NCBI RefSeq assembly: GCF_001456025.1
Contig: NZ_LMTZ01000111.1
Span: 17,242-81,241 of the forward strand
DNA from: Mastigocoleus testarum BC008
GTDB taxonomy: Bacteria; Cyanobacteriota; Cyanobacteriia; Cyanobacteriales; Nostocaceae
Direction: 5' to 3'
DNA: 64,000 bases
The position numbers and the translations under genes were made by a program. Below are positions 38,085 through 48,443 of this stretch, piece by piece. Position 1 is the first letter of the stretch, and every line of letters starts with the position of its first letter. Below the pieces are notes generated by a model. That model ran no database searches. It was not told the DNA's origin and saw nothing but the letters and a program-made list of their open reading frames with translations.

Positions 38085-40136
38085 ATGCTGAACCCTATTT
38101 TGAGACTAGTTGTAGCTGGTTTATTCGTTGCTTTAGGTGGCTACTTAATTAATCATTTACCTGCGATCCCATATTTTCGGGGTAGAAAATTTTTAACTTT
38201 ATCACTGACATTTGAGATTACAACTTTAAGTTTACTTGTCAGTGGTTGGAAAGATTTATTCAGTAAAAGTTCTTCATTTCAAGTTACTGCTGGACCTTTC
38301 GGTGTCATAGTTTTATTATTGTTTTTTTGGCACATATCCCAATTGGGATGGAGAATTTACCAAGTATGGAAACTAAGTTATCTTACCCATCAAAATAAGA
38401 TAAAAGTTCTCAAAACTCCGAAGGATTGGAGACGAGAATTATTAAAAGCAATGAAGCGTGATGTGGAATCAAGGTTAAACAACTCACTACAAAATCAAGA
38501 AATTATTCGGGTGGGAACCTATATACAACCACACCAAGTAGGAAGAAAACCATTAGTAAAAAATAATGGGGAAAGTCAGTTGGAGTCAGGTAAACCAATT
38601 ATCGAAGCTTTTGATAAGTCAGATATTGCAGGTCGGTTACTGATTTTAGGTGAACCTGGTGCTGGTAAAACTACTTTATTACTGGAGTTAGCCAGAGACT
38701 TACTTGAACGCGCTCAACAAAATCCAGATTATCCAATCCCAGTATTATTTGAACTTACAAACTGGAGGGATGACAAACAATCGATCGAGGAATGGTTGAT
38801 TGATGATTTAAAATTTCGCTACAACGTTTCAGAAAAAATCAGTGGTCAGTGGTTATCTGAAAATAAATTATTACCTTTGTTAGATGGTTTGGATGAATTG
38901 GGTTCAACCAGACAGGAAAAATGTATCGATAAAATTAATGATTTTTTGCAAAAAAACTCCAATTTATTACCCTTAGTAGTCTGCTGTCGTCGAGAAGAAT
39001 ATGAGCAAGGGGAAAAGATATTAAATTTGCAGGGTGCAGTTTATTTACAAGCTTTGAGTGAAGGACAGATTAAAGAATATTTGCGACTGGTTGGTGTTCC
39101 TAAATTATGGAAAAATCTTCAAAATGATCCACATGGTTTGGGTGAATTAGCAAAGATACCTTTGTTTTTAAGTTTAATTCCCACTGCTTATCCAGATGGT
39201 TTAGAAAATCAACTTAAACGTTTTAATTCTGAAAAGGAACGGAAAGAATATCAACTCAAGATTCGCAAAGAATTATTTGATAATTATATTGAAAGGAAGC
39301 TAGAAGAACACCACAATCGTAAGGGATATAAACCTGAAAATACTAAACGATGGTTGATATGGTTAGCGAAGAAAATGGAAAAGCATAATCTCCAGGAATT
39401 TTATCTGGAGAAAATTGAGCCTAGTTATTTAGACAATACTTTTGAAAAAATACAGTATTTGCTAATTATTTCACTGATTCCTGGGCTAATTTCTGGACTG
39501 GTTATTGCAATGAGTTTTTACCGGAATTCCGGTTTGATTGTTGGGTTGTTTTATGGAGTGGTTTTTGCTCTGATTTATGGTTTTATCTGTCTATATCCAG
39601 TCCCAAATGATGCAAAAGAAGCTTTTAAAATAAGTTTTGATTTGAAAAGTTGGTTGATTTTTTTACTGATTTCTGGACTGATTATTACACTAATTCCTGG
39701 ACTGATTCCTATACTAACTTTTGGGCTAATTTTTGTGTTTAATAAAGGAACAGAATTGGAGGATAGAAAAAATCCAAATCAAGGTATTCAAGAATCTGCC
39801 AAAAATATTATAGTTTTGATTTTTATAGTTTTACCTATTGTAATTTCATTTTTGGCTATAGCAGCAGTACATATACATGGTCAAAACTTGTACGTAACAA
39901 GTATTATTATTCGAGAGTTTTTAGGAGTAATTATTTTTGTTGTAGCTCTTACTGGAATTACCGTTGTACAACATATTTCTCTCCGCATTATCCTCTGGAC
40001 AAACCGCTCAATCCCCTGGAACTACGCATACTTTCTCACCTATGCTAGCGATCGCAAATTAATCAACAAAGTGGGGGGTCGATTTACGTTTATTCACACT
40101 TTACTCCAAAAACATTTTGCTCAGATGGAGTCATAA
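38085..40136 (+). CDS. Membrane NACHT ATPase, second of a tandem pair
   Basis: The 683-residue paralogue of the preceding protein shares the same N-terminal helices and a nearly identical NACHT core: GEPGAGKTT near residue 189, LLPLLDGLDELG, and LVVCCRREEYEQG. The C-terminal RSIPWNYAYFLTYASDRKL...FIHTLLQKHFAQ block is also the same. Its membrane region (about 455-640) lacks the regular GL-rich repeat and instead has ordinary hydrophobic segments (SLIPGLISGLVIAMSFY, LIPGLIPILTFGLIFVF), and the linker before the ATPase is about 25 residues shorter. Head sequence is conserved while the membrane part diverges, consistent with diversifying effector or sensor regions. It is probably expressed from its own copy of the duplicated upstream region. 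Confidence 0.85.
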   Translation: MLNPILRLVVAGLFVALGGYLINHLPAIPYFRGRKFLTLSLTFEITTLSLLVSGWKDLFSKSSSFQVTAGPFGVIVLLLFFWHISQLGWRIYQVWKLSYLTHQNKIKVLKTPKDWRRELLKAMKRDVESRLNNSLQNQEIIRVGTYIQPHQVGRKPLVKNNGESQLESGKPIIEAFDKSDIAGRLLILGEPGAGKTTLLLELARDLLERAQQNPDYPIPVLFELTNWRDDKQSIEEWLIDDLKFRYNVSEKISGQWLSENKLLPLLDGLDELGSTRQEKCIDKINDFLQKNSNLLPLVVCCRREEYEQGEKILNLQGAVYLQALSEGQIKEYLRLVGVPKLWKNLQNDPHGLGELAKIPLFLSLIPTAYPDGLENQLKRFNSEKERKEYQLKIRKELFDNYIERKLEEHHNRKGYKPENTKRWLIWLAKKMEKHNLQEFYLEKIEPSYLDNTFEKIQYLLIISLIPGLISGLVIAMSFYRNSGLIVGLFYGVVFALIYGFICLYPVPNDAKEAFKISFDLKSWLIFLLISGLIITLIPGLIPILTFGLIFVFNKGTELEDRKNPNQGIQESAKNIIVLIFIVLPIVISFLAIAAVHIHGQNLYVTSIIIREFLGVIIFVVALTGITVVQHISLRIILWTNRSIPWNYAYFLTYASDRKLINKVGGRFTFIHTLLQKHFAQMES

Positions 40137-41386
40137 ATAAAATAGATCAAATATTGGAGTTTTAGAAAAACTAAAAAATATTGCAGACTCACCAATAGAG
40201 CTAGGTAAACTAATATTCAAGTCAGAAGTTGCTTTAAAAATATACTTATACAACTACTTTTGAAGTGATTATGCTTAATTTAATAATCTTAGTTATAACG
40301 TATGAATCAATAAGAACCGAAGGTGATCGTGAGAGAAAATAAGAGGATGAAGTTAAACAACGCTTTGCAAGAATTACTGAAATACTTGTATCTACTTTTG
40401 TAGTAGTCTTCTTTTTGTCGTAATCAGTTCCTGTTTTTGTATCAATCCTACTCTTGTAGTAATGGTTTAGTCGGGATTGTTCTGTTTCAAGCCGAAGAAT
40501 TTTATACAGGACAAAAGTAATAACAATTTTTAATACCTGTTTCAATTTGAAAATCATTGTTATCTAATTTACTTTAAATTAGTGATAGTAGCTAAAAAAG
40601 GATGCGGTCAAACAAGTGGAACCTTACAGCTGGCTAAGTAGAAGGCTTGAAAATCACTAACTAATCAATACCAGATTTTTATGCAATAAAAAAAGTATTA
40701 TTTTTTCTTTCAACTTAAATTCAGTCTTTTGAAAGTCAAAATATAATCTTTTGGATCAATAAAATCTATACCTTTAGAAGGATTAGTAAAGCTATTAAGT
40801 AATACAAGTGCATATACTTGCTAGCCTAAAACAATATGTTAAATATGTAACCAGAAATAAATGATATATATCAAAAGGTAGGTAGCCACATCAAATAATG
40901 ATGATAACTTTTTATCAATCTACTGAGCCATTTTCTATACTTTTATCGCCAGCGAAGCAGATTCCCTGTCTTGGTTTAGAGATAAATCATAATTGAGTCC
41001 GTTAGGTAGTATTTCTATTTCTTAATAGGTGTATTAGTATCATTGGAGCGGAAAACCAAGTTAAGCATTATTGTATGAATAGTAAAAATAACTTACGATA
41101 CTCAAACCTTTACTTTATTATTAAACAGCTGACTAATAGCTAAAAAGTTCACCAATTGTAATCCTCAATACAATCTTCACACAATAAAACTTTTAAGCCT
41201 AACCCAGTAATAGGTTTAGATGATACTTATGCGCAATTTCATAATGTAACTTTTTAGTGTCTTAACGTCATTTATAACTAATCTTGTAAATCTATAAATT
41301 AATTATTGTAATAATTGTTTACAATGTTTAGCGGAGTTTTTGTATCTCTGCAGAGTCGCCTTAAAAGGAAACAGTAATTATTAAGT
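40137..41386. other. Long intergenic region, no supported gene
   Basis: About 1,250 AT-rich bases. Right after the second NACHT gene a 36-codon open stretch without a start (GVLEKLKNIADSPIELGKLI, ending at about 40257) looks protein-like and may be the remnant of a lost gene. A 103-codon minus-strand frame at 40246-40557 has poor composition and is not supported. The last 100 bases should carry the promoter of the histidine kinase gene; an AAAAGGAAA sequence near 41362 may be its ribosome-binding site, though it is distant. Confidence 0.4.
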
Positions 41387-42700
41387 ATGTTATCTACTAT
41401 TTTTATTCCCCATGGACATTGTTATCTTTGGAAAAATGGATTGGTTTTGTTACATCTGAGTTCCGATCTCCTAATTGCAATTGCCTATTTTATAATACCA
41501 ATCATGCTTGTATATTTAGTAGACAAGCGAGAAGATATCCCTTTTGACTGGATTTTTCTTTGTTTTGGAGCTTTCATTATTTTTTGTGGTATCACTCATC
41601 TGATGGAAGTTTGGACGCTTTGGTATCCCAACTACTGGATATCGGGATGTTTAAAAGCTTGTACTGCGGCTATATCTTTATCTACTGCTTTATTATTATT
41701 CTATTTGCTGCCTAAACTTCTGGCTATTCCTAATGTTCCTAAATTGGAAGCACTCAACACCGTTTTAGCGAAAGAAATTAGTGAACGCAAAAAAATAGAA
41801 GCGAAATTACAAATTCAAACCCAAGAACTGGAAGAAGCATTAGAAAAACTTCAATCTACCCAAGCCCAAATGATTCAAAATGAAAAAATGTCTAGTTTGG
41901 GACAGATGGTTGCAGGAGTGGCTCATGAAATCAATAATCCTGTTAGTTTTATTTATGGGAATATAACTTATGCGAATGAATATGCTCGAGATTTAATAGA
42001 ATTAGTGGAAATGTATGGAAGACACTATTTTCAGCCACCTGAAGAAATTAAGAATAAAATTACAGCCATTGAACTAGATTTCCTCAAGCAAGACTTTATA
42101 AATTTGCTTGACTCTATGAAAATAGGAGCTAGTCGTATTTGTGATATTGTTTTGTCATTACGTAACTTTTCCCGTCTTGATGAAGCAGAGTTTAAACAAG
42201 TAGATATTCATGAAGGTCTTGATAGCACTCTAATAATTCTGGAAAATCGCTTAAAAGGTAGATCGGAGAAGTCTAAAATTCAAATAATTAAAGAATACGG
42301 TCAAATTCCCTTTGTAGAGTGCTATCCTGGATATTTAAATCAAGTATTTCTAAATATTTTAGTTAATGCCATTGATGCCTTTGATTCAGATAATTCACAG
42401 AACAATTCAAATGGAGTAAAAAATAAACCTAATCTTATTAAAATTTCGACTAAAAGAGTTTCAAATAATTTAGTTTTAATCCATATTACTGACAATGGAC
42501 CTGGAATATCATCAGAAATTCGTCCTAAAATATTCGACCCTTTCTTTACAACAAAAAAAGTAGGTAAAGGTACAGGTTTGGGATTATCTCTTAGCTACCA
42601 AATTATAGTGGATAAACATGATGGAAAATTATTTTGTGAATCAACTGATAAACAAGGGACAGAATTTTTTATTGAGATTCCAATTTGCAGAACATTGTAA
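41387..42700 (+). CDS. Ethylene-receptor-like sensor histidine kinase
   Basis: The 437-residue protein has three N-terminal membrane helices matching the ethylene-binding domain of plant ETR1. Counting from Met1, Asp27, Tyr34, Ile37, Pro38, Ile64, Cys67 and His71 (in CGITHLMEVW) occupy the positions of ETR1 Asp25, Tyr32, Ile35, Pro36, Ile62, Cys65 and His69 with a constant offset of two. A short coiled coil (about 120-165) replaces the GAF domain. It is followed by a histidine kinase core: H-box AGVAHEINNP (His about 180), N-box NAIDAFD, G-boxes TDNGPGI and GKGTGLGLSLSYQI. It probably senses ethylene, or another small ligand through a copper site, and phosphorylates a response regulator not encoded nearby. 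Confidence 0.9.
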   Translation: MLSTIFIPHGHCYLWKNGLVLLHLSSDLLIAIAYFIIPIMLVYLVDKREDIPFDWIFLCFGAFIIFCGITHLMEVWTLWYPNYWISGCLKACTAAISLSTALLLFYLLPKLLAIPNVPKLEALNTVLAKEISERKKIEAKLQIQTQELEEALEKLQSTQAQMIQNEKMSSLGQMVAGVAHEINNPVSFIYGNITYANEYARDLIELVEMYGRHYFQPPEEIKNKITAIELDFLKQDFINLLDSMKIGASRICDIVLSLRNFSRLDEAEFKQVDIHEGLDSTLIILENRLKGRSEKSKIQIIKEYGQIPFVECYPGYLNQVFLNILVNAIDAFDSDNSQNNSNGVKNKPNLIKISTKRVSNNLVLIHITDNGPGISSEIRPKIFDPFFTTKKVGKGTGLGLSLSYQIIVDKHDGKLFCESTDKQGTEFFIEIPICRTL

Positions 42701-42790
42701 ATAGAAAGTCTTGACGCTCTGCAGTACTTGCTAATTAATATTAGCATTTATTATCTAAACTGCTTTACATGCTATTCAAGACTTTATTAT

Positions 42791-43056
42791 CACTTCATCC
42801 TCTGGAAAAATAGATCAATCAATAAATACCTTGGAAATACGATCGCTTTCTCAGCTATGCTAGCGGTCGCAAATTAATCAACGCAGTTAGGCTGCAAGAG
42901 GCGATTAAACGTGCTGGAGGGGTGAGTCGAGCCATTGATATTGTTGAACAGGTGGTATCTACAGGGAAGCCTGTAATTTCTTAAGTGGATAAAGTAGGTG
43001 GTCGGTTTGCTTTTCTTCATACTTTACTCCAAGAACATTTTGATCACATGGGGTAA
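42791..43056 (+). pseudogene. Remnant of a third membrane NACHT gene (C-terminus), interrupted
   Basis: The sequence translates in pieces as FILWKNRSI..., RFLSYASGRKLIN, and later DKVGGRFAFLHTLLQEHF, matching the conserved C-terminal block of the NACHT proteins at 35881 and 38085, but with a frameshift near 42820. An insertion of about 100 bases falls between RKLIN and KVGGRF. The insertion is itself open for 33 codons (QEAIKRAGGVSRAIDIVEQV) and ends in a stop. Nothing of the ATPase part remains upstream; the sequence joins directly to the histidine kinase's 3' side. It shows that the locus once had at least one more NACHT copy. Confidence 0.75.
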
Positions 43057-43095
43057 ATGTGTTCAAAGCTCGTTAAAATTTACACCTGTAAATAC

Positions 43096-43572
43096 TTAAG
43101 GATTTGGTGGTCTGTCATGTTCGCGGGTAAAGAATTTTCGCCGTAGAATATCGATGAAAAAAATTACTACAAACGCCAAATATGAAAGCAAAATCCATTG
43201 ATAAGTGTCCCAACTTATCAATAAACCACTGCAAGAAGAGCGTTGATTAAAAAATAAAAATCTCTGGAAAAAGTTTTGACCACAAGCAAACCCATAATAA
43301 CCAGCATCACTAACATTGAAGATAATCGCAATAGTTTGGATTCCTAAGGTGATATAGGAAATAATTGCAGAGTAGATTACAGTTCTTGAAGCAATGCAAA
43401 TCAATGTGAGTAAAATCCAAATACCAAGATAAAATGGACCAATGTATAACAGATATAATACCCACATATAACCACTTGTAGATAGCAAAAATGCTAAAAA
43501 ACTAGTAATTATATAGACCGTAACATACTGCCAAAATTTTCCTGATAATACTGTTTTCGGTCGTATATTCAT
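43096..43572 (-). CDS. Small polytopic membrane protein, unknown
   Basis: A 158-residue protein with four predicted membrane helices (about 13-33, 40-60, 65-90, 125-145) and a loop containing three cysteines between helices 3 and 4. I recognise no family. It is on the same strand as, and 87 bases downstream of, the RNA-repair four-domain gene, so it could be the last gene of that cluster, but nothing in its sequence links it to RNA. Confidence 0.65.
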   Translation of the reverse strand: MNIRPKTVLSGKFWQYVTVYIITSFLAFLLSTSGYMWVLYLLYIGPFYLGIWILLTLICIASRTVIYSAIISYITLGIQTIAIIFNVSDAGYYGFACGQNFFQRFLFFNQRSSCSGLLISWDTYQWILLSYLAFVVIFFIDILRRKFFTREHDRPPNP

Positions 43573-43659
43573 CTCCTCGCGATTCCTTTTCTGATCGATT
43601 GCTACAATAATTTCTCTTCCTTATTCTATGAATATTTATTATCCACCAGGAATATAGTT

Positions 43660-46600
43660 TTAACCTGAAACAGTAATACCGGCTAGTTTATAATTTACAC
43701 CTGAACCATAAAATTTACTAACAAAGCGATCGCAGATTTCTTCTACTAAACTTAGATTGCAATCAGAAGGAATATTTAAACTCAGTTTGATACATCCAAT
43801 ATTTTGCAGTTCAATATTTTGAAGTATTTCTCTTTGGGTATGGGGTCTAACAAAAATACCTAACTGCTCCAACTGAATAACTAAACCGATAATGTGACTT
43901 TCTATCAGACTAAAACTATTTTCTAGATTTTCCCGATCGCGATCGCATATTTCTAATTTAATTAATGTATTGAATTCTAATACATCAGATTCTGAATGTT
44001 TGAATCCTGAATTAAAATCGGGTGAATCAAATAACAGATTCCAGTTTTCATTATGGATTAATGCTTGCTTGCTTAGATCTGCACCTCTAATAAATTCACT
44101 GCGTAATATATCTAGCGTCGATTTTGTCACATTACGTGCTGTATTTTGACAAGGTGAGATGGAGGTAATTATCGGCATCCAGTCTTGAGGTAATCTTACT
44201 TTATACTCAAGACGCGCATCTGTTAAAGAAATAGGCTTACTCCAATCATGTTGAGCAAGTAGGTTAAAAAAGTTAGAGAGTGATTTATCTAGGGAAATAT
44301 CGTTATTCCCATAATTAGTGTGATAATTCTGACAACTCCAAGCAGTTAATAAAGCCCAAGAAAAACCACCCAAGAAGCCACAAGTATTGCTGTATATCCA
44401 ACGAGATTTAGCCCAAGCTCTGACGGTTCTCAATAATAGACGGAAAGATGTAAGTGGTACATGTCTTATTACGGTTTGGATAATTGTATCTGCTTCCCAA
44501 GATCCAACTATTGCTTTAAAGCTGGGGGAATCTAGTTTTACTTCAAATTGTTTGGGATTGCTTTCTACTATTACAATGTTTGTGCTTTCATCTTCAAGTT
44601 TAGATTCAGAATCAGACCCAGAATGATTTTCTACAGATTTGACTTGAGCATACAGTAAATCTATGGATATCCCTTCCAATCTCAAACGCAATAAGGGAAC
44701 TCTTGCTTCTGTTACTAATTGAGTTCGCTCGCATAAATCTTGTAAACGTTGCTCTAGGTTTTTGAGAAAAGTTTCTCCAGTTAAATAAGTAGGAATTTCA
44801 CATACAGCATCTAAGTCACTTTTAAAAGTTGCGACTCCCAAGCGTTCCGATCCAAGTAAATGTAAATTTGCTTCAAAACCCAAGCATTCCGTACAAGCTT
44901 GCTCAACTATTTCAATAATGGTCTGACGCTGTACTTTTTGTGCTGATGTGATTTCTGGTTCCAGATGATTTACTAATTTAATCAGTTCGGAATCGGTGCG
45001 ATACGCTCCGCGTCGGTGCTTGCGTCTATCGCTAGGAAAATTAGAATTTTGAGAAGCTTTTTGAATAGATTTGGTTCCTAAAGGAATAATCTGTCTGACT
45101 TCAAAAGGTTCATCATTCCGACGACTAATTAATGCGATGGACGATACCGTAAAGCTTATTGATTCCCATTCCGGTAATTTCGCAAACGCTTCCGCTGAAT
45201 TAGAAAACTGTCCCACGCTCAGATGTGGGGTGAAACCAGTTTTTGATTTTTTGCTTTGTTCGTCACATTGGGGAAACAAAGTTTGCAATGCTGTCTGTAA
45301 TTCCTGTAATGCTTCCTTGGGTCGAGTTTGGGGACGTAACCAAGCGGTACAACTTTTACGATGGGTAAATGTTTGGAAACTATCTAAAGTAACTGTAAAA
45401 GGTTCTAAATTAGCAACTATGGGAGCAATTATTTCTCCAGCATCTACAAAATATAACTCTGGTAAAAAACCGTAAATTAAGTTGATATGCGACATCCATC
45501 GTTTATATCTTGGATCATGAAAATATCTAACATTTTGAATTTCAGCTAGAACCTCCTCAGGTGGAATTATGACTATAGCGCTTCTGTAAGTCGGTGAAAT
45601 AGACTTTAAAGAATTAGACTTTGGAGAAATAGATTTTAAATCTTGTTTCTTTTCATCTAGCAAGCAACTATTAATATCGATTTCTGCACGCATACCAAAG
45701 TGGTCGGAGGGATAAATATTAGTACCTGTGATAGGTTCGCAAGCAAATAAATTGATTGAATGTGCAGAAAATTTACGATCCACCGAGTGTAATAAAATCC
45801 GATCAAACCTTGCTGCTTCTCCTTCCAGACTCATCAACTCCGCTAAAGGGTTGTGTTGAGGGTCGAAAGTATATCCTAATTGTTCGGGATGTAATTCTTC
45901 CCATAGGTCGGTAAAATCATAGAGATCTAATATCTCCTGTAGTTGTTTACCTCTAGTGTTAAAATCACCAACAATTAAACTATCTCCCGGTTGATTTTGA
46001 AGATATTTCAGCAAGGTATTTAGCTGATATTTTCTTTTCTCCGCTGCATTTTGGGCGCGGTCACTAGTTAAATGTACCACTCCAACTTGTAATATTTCAC
46101 CATTAATTTTGTAAGTACCGACCATCAACCTTTTATGGATGGAGAATCGATGTTCTACCAAGGTAAATGGTAGACGGGACATCAACAAGTTACCTGATGG
46201 TTTGACATTTTCCCCATCAATTGACTCAGAAACATAATAATCATTACGTACCCAAGTTTCCGATAAAAGTAACTTTAGAAAATTTGGTGTAGCTTCTTGA
46301 ATCGCGATGATGTCTGCATCAGATTTCCTCAAATGCTGGAAAATTGCTGGTATTCGTTTCGCTGTTTGAATTTTCTCTGCTTCATACTGGTCGTGGAGAA
46401 CATTGAAGCTAACAACGTTCAAACTTTTCAATCTTACTGACTCTGGATCTTGATTAACCTCTTCCCAAACCGACTGATTATATTTGTAAATGCTCTTATG
46501 AACGAACTTTACAATATCAGTTTCTAATGATTTTTGCGAGTTCAATGATTTTTTATAACTCATTGATTTCTGAGAATAGGAATTATCTTGATCGTTCCAA

Positions 46601-46848
46601 GCATTTTCCGGTAATTGCTTAGCAGCGAACAAATCTAAATGTCGATCTCTATCCCAAACAATTGTATCCTTACAACGTATATATCGAATACGATGCCAAG
46701 GTATATCTCCATTTGCAGACCACTGAAGTACGTGCATTTCTTGGATTCCGGTATCTGAGTTCCGTTCGTGGTAACCGATAATAAAATTCCTTTTATCGAG
46801 TCGCGCATCCCAAATGATGCGGTTATAGACTTCTTGAATAGGTAACAT
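43660..46848 (-). CDS. RNA-repair fusion: MJ1316/DUF504, EEP nuclease, 2H phosphoesterase, poly(A)-polymerase-like transferase
   Basis: About 1,062 residues, four modules. Residues 1-75 are a DUF504/MJ1316 domain (YNRIIWDARLDKRNFIIGYH), predicted to recognise cyclic-phosphate RNA ends. Residues 143-392 are an endonuclease/exonuclease/phosphatase domain (VVSFNVLHD, Glu185 in IQEA, GDFNTRG, SDHFG). Residues 420-590 are a 2H phosphoesterase (HIN at 454, HLS at 542), the type that opens 2',3'-cyclic phosphates. From about 640 there is a nucleotidyltransferase with GSERLG at 666 and Asp678/Asp680, plus a poly(A)-polymerase-like helical part. The longer frame to 46953 is only translated heptamer repeat, so I start at the ATG at 46848. 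It is last of three same-strand genes with ligase and kinase. All catalytic motifs look intact. Confidence 0.88.
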   Translation of the reverse strand: MLPIQEVYNRIIWDARLDKRNFIIGYHERNSDTGIQEMHVLQWSANGDIPWHRIRYIRCKDTIVWDRDRHLDLFAAKQLPENAWNDQDNSYSQKSMSYKKSLNSQKSLETDIVKFVHKSIYKYNQSVWEEVNQDPESVRLKSLNVVSFNVLHDQYEAEKIQTAKRIPAIFQHLRKSDADIIAIQEATPNFLKLLLSETWVRNDYYVSESIDGENVKPSGNLLMSRLPFTLVEHRFSIHKRLMVGTYKINGEILQVGVVHLTSDRAQNAAEKRKYQLNTLLKYLQNQPGDSLIVGDFNTRGKQLQEILDLYDFTDLWEELHPEQLGYTFDPQHNPLAELMSLEGEAARFDRILLHSVDRKFSAHSINLFACEPITGTNIYPSDHFGMRAEIDINSCLLDEKKQDLKSISPKSNSLKSISPTYRSAIVIIPPEEVLAEIQNVRYFHDPRYKRWMSHINLIYGFLPELYFVDAGEIIAPIVANLEPFTVTLDSFQTFTHRKSCTAWLRPQTRPKEALQELQTALQTLFPQCDEQSKKSKTGFTPHLSVGQFSNSAEAFAKLPEWESISFTVSSIALISRRNDEPFEVRQIIPLGTKSIQKASQNSNFPSDRRKHRRGAYRTDSELIKLVNHLEPEITSAQKVQRQTIIEIVEQACTECLGFEANLHLLGSERLGVATFKSDLDAVCEIPTYLTGETFLKNLEQRLQDLCERTQLVTEARVPLLRLRLEGISIDLLYAQVKSVENHSGSDSESKLEDESTNIVIVESNPKQFEVKLDSPSFKAIVGSWEADTIIQTVIRHVPLTSFRLLLRTVRAWAKSRWIYSNTCGFLGGFSWALLTAWSCQNYHTNYGNNDISLDKSLSNFFNLLAQHDWSKPISLTDARLEYKVRLPQDWMPIITSISPCQNTARNVTKSTLDILRSEFIRGADLSKQALIHNENWNLLFDSPDFNSGFKHSESDVLEFNTLIKLEICDRDRENLENSFSLIESHIIGLVIQLEQLGIFVRPHTQREILQNIELQNIGCIKLSLNIPSDCNLSLVEEICDRFVSKFYGSGVNYKLAGITVSG

Positions 46849-46850
46849 TT

Positions 46851-46937
46851 TGGTAATTGGTAATTGGTAATTGGTAATTGGTAATTGGTAATGGGTAATT
46901 GGTAATGGGTAATTGGTAATGGGTAATTGATAATTGA
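46851..46937. repeat. Heptamer STRR directly before the RNA-repair fusion gene
   Basis: About twelve units of GGTAATT/GGTAATG/TGATAAT abut the start codon of the fusion gene, so the gene's leader and any ribosome-binding site are made of repeat sequence. The frame stays open through the repeat, which makes a spurious N-terminal extension rich in PITNYQL. Confidence 0.85.
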
Positions 46938-46960
46938 TAAATTGCTCAGTCACTAGTCAT

Positions 46961-48345
<1,385 letters not shown>

Positions 48346-48390
48346 TTTCTTATTCCTTATTTATGTAGTTTTAATTAATGTTGACTGGTG

Positions 48391-48443
48391 GTAGAGACGT
48401 ACCAGAGCCTTCGGCGTCGGCGTAGCCTCTGGTACGTCTCTAC
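48391..48443. repeat. Perfect 17-bp inverted repeat overlapping the ligase stop codon
   Basis: Arms GTAGAGACGTACCAGAG (48391-48407) and its inverse (48427-48443) enclose a GC-rich loop. The outer arms match the dispersed palindrome family seen at 12955 and in smc. The stop codon of the RNA ligase (TAG, 48440-48442) is inside the right arm, so the element has defined the end of the gene. Confidence 0.85.

Noticed and set aside
40246..40557. Minus-strand frame of 103 codons in the long gap after the NACHT pair
   Set aside because: Low-complexity composition, no motif, no ribosome-binding site; better explained as chance in AT-rich DNA.
42701..43056. A possible intact small gene downstream of the histidine kinase
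   Set aside because: The pieces match the NACHT C-terminus in shifted frames with an insertion and no start codon, so it is a remnant.
46849..46953. N-terminal extension of the RNA-repair fusion protein (PITNYQL repeats)
   Set aside because: It is the translation of a GGTAATT heptamer array; the real domain begins at the ATG at 46848.
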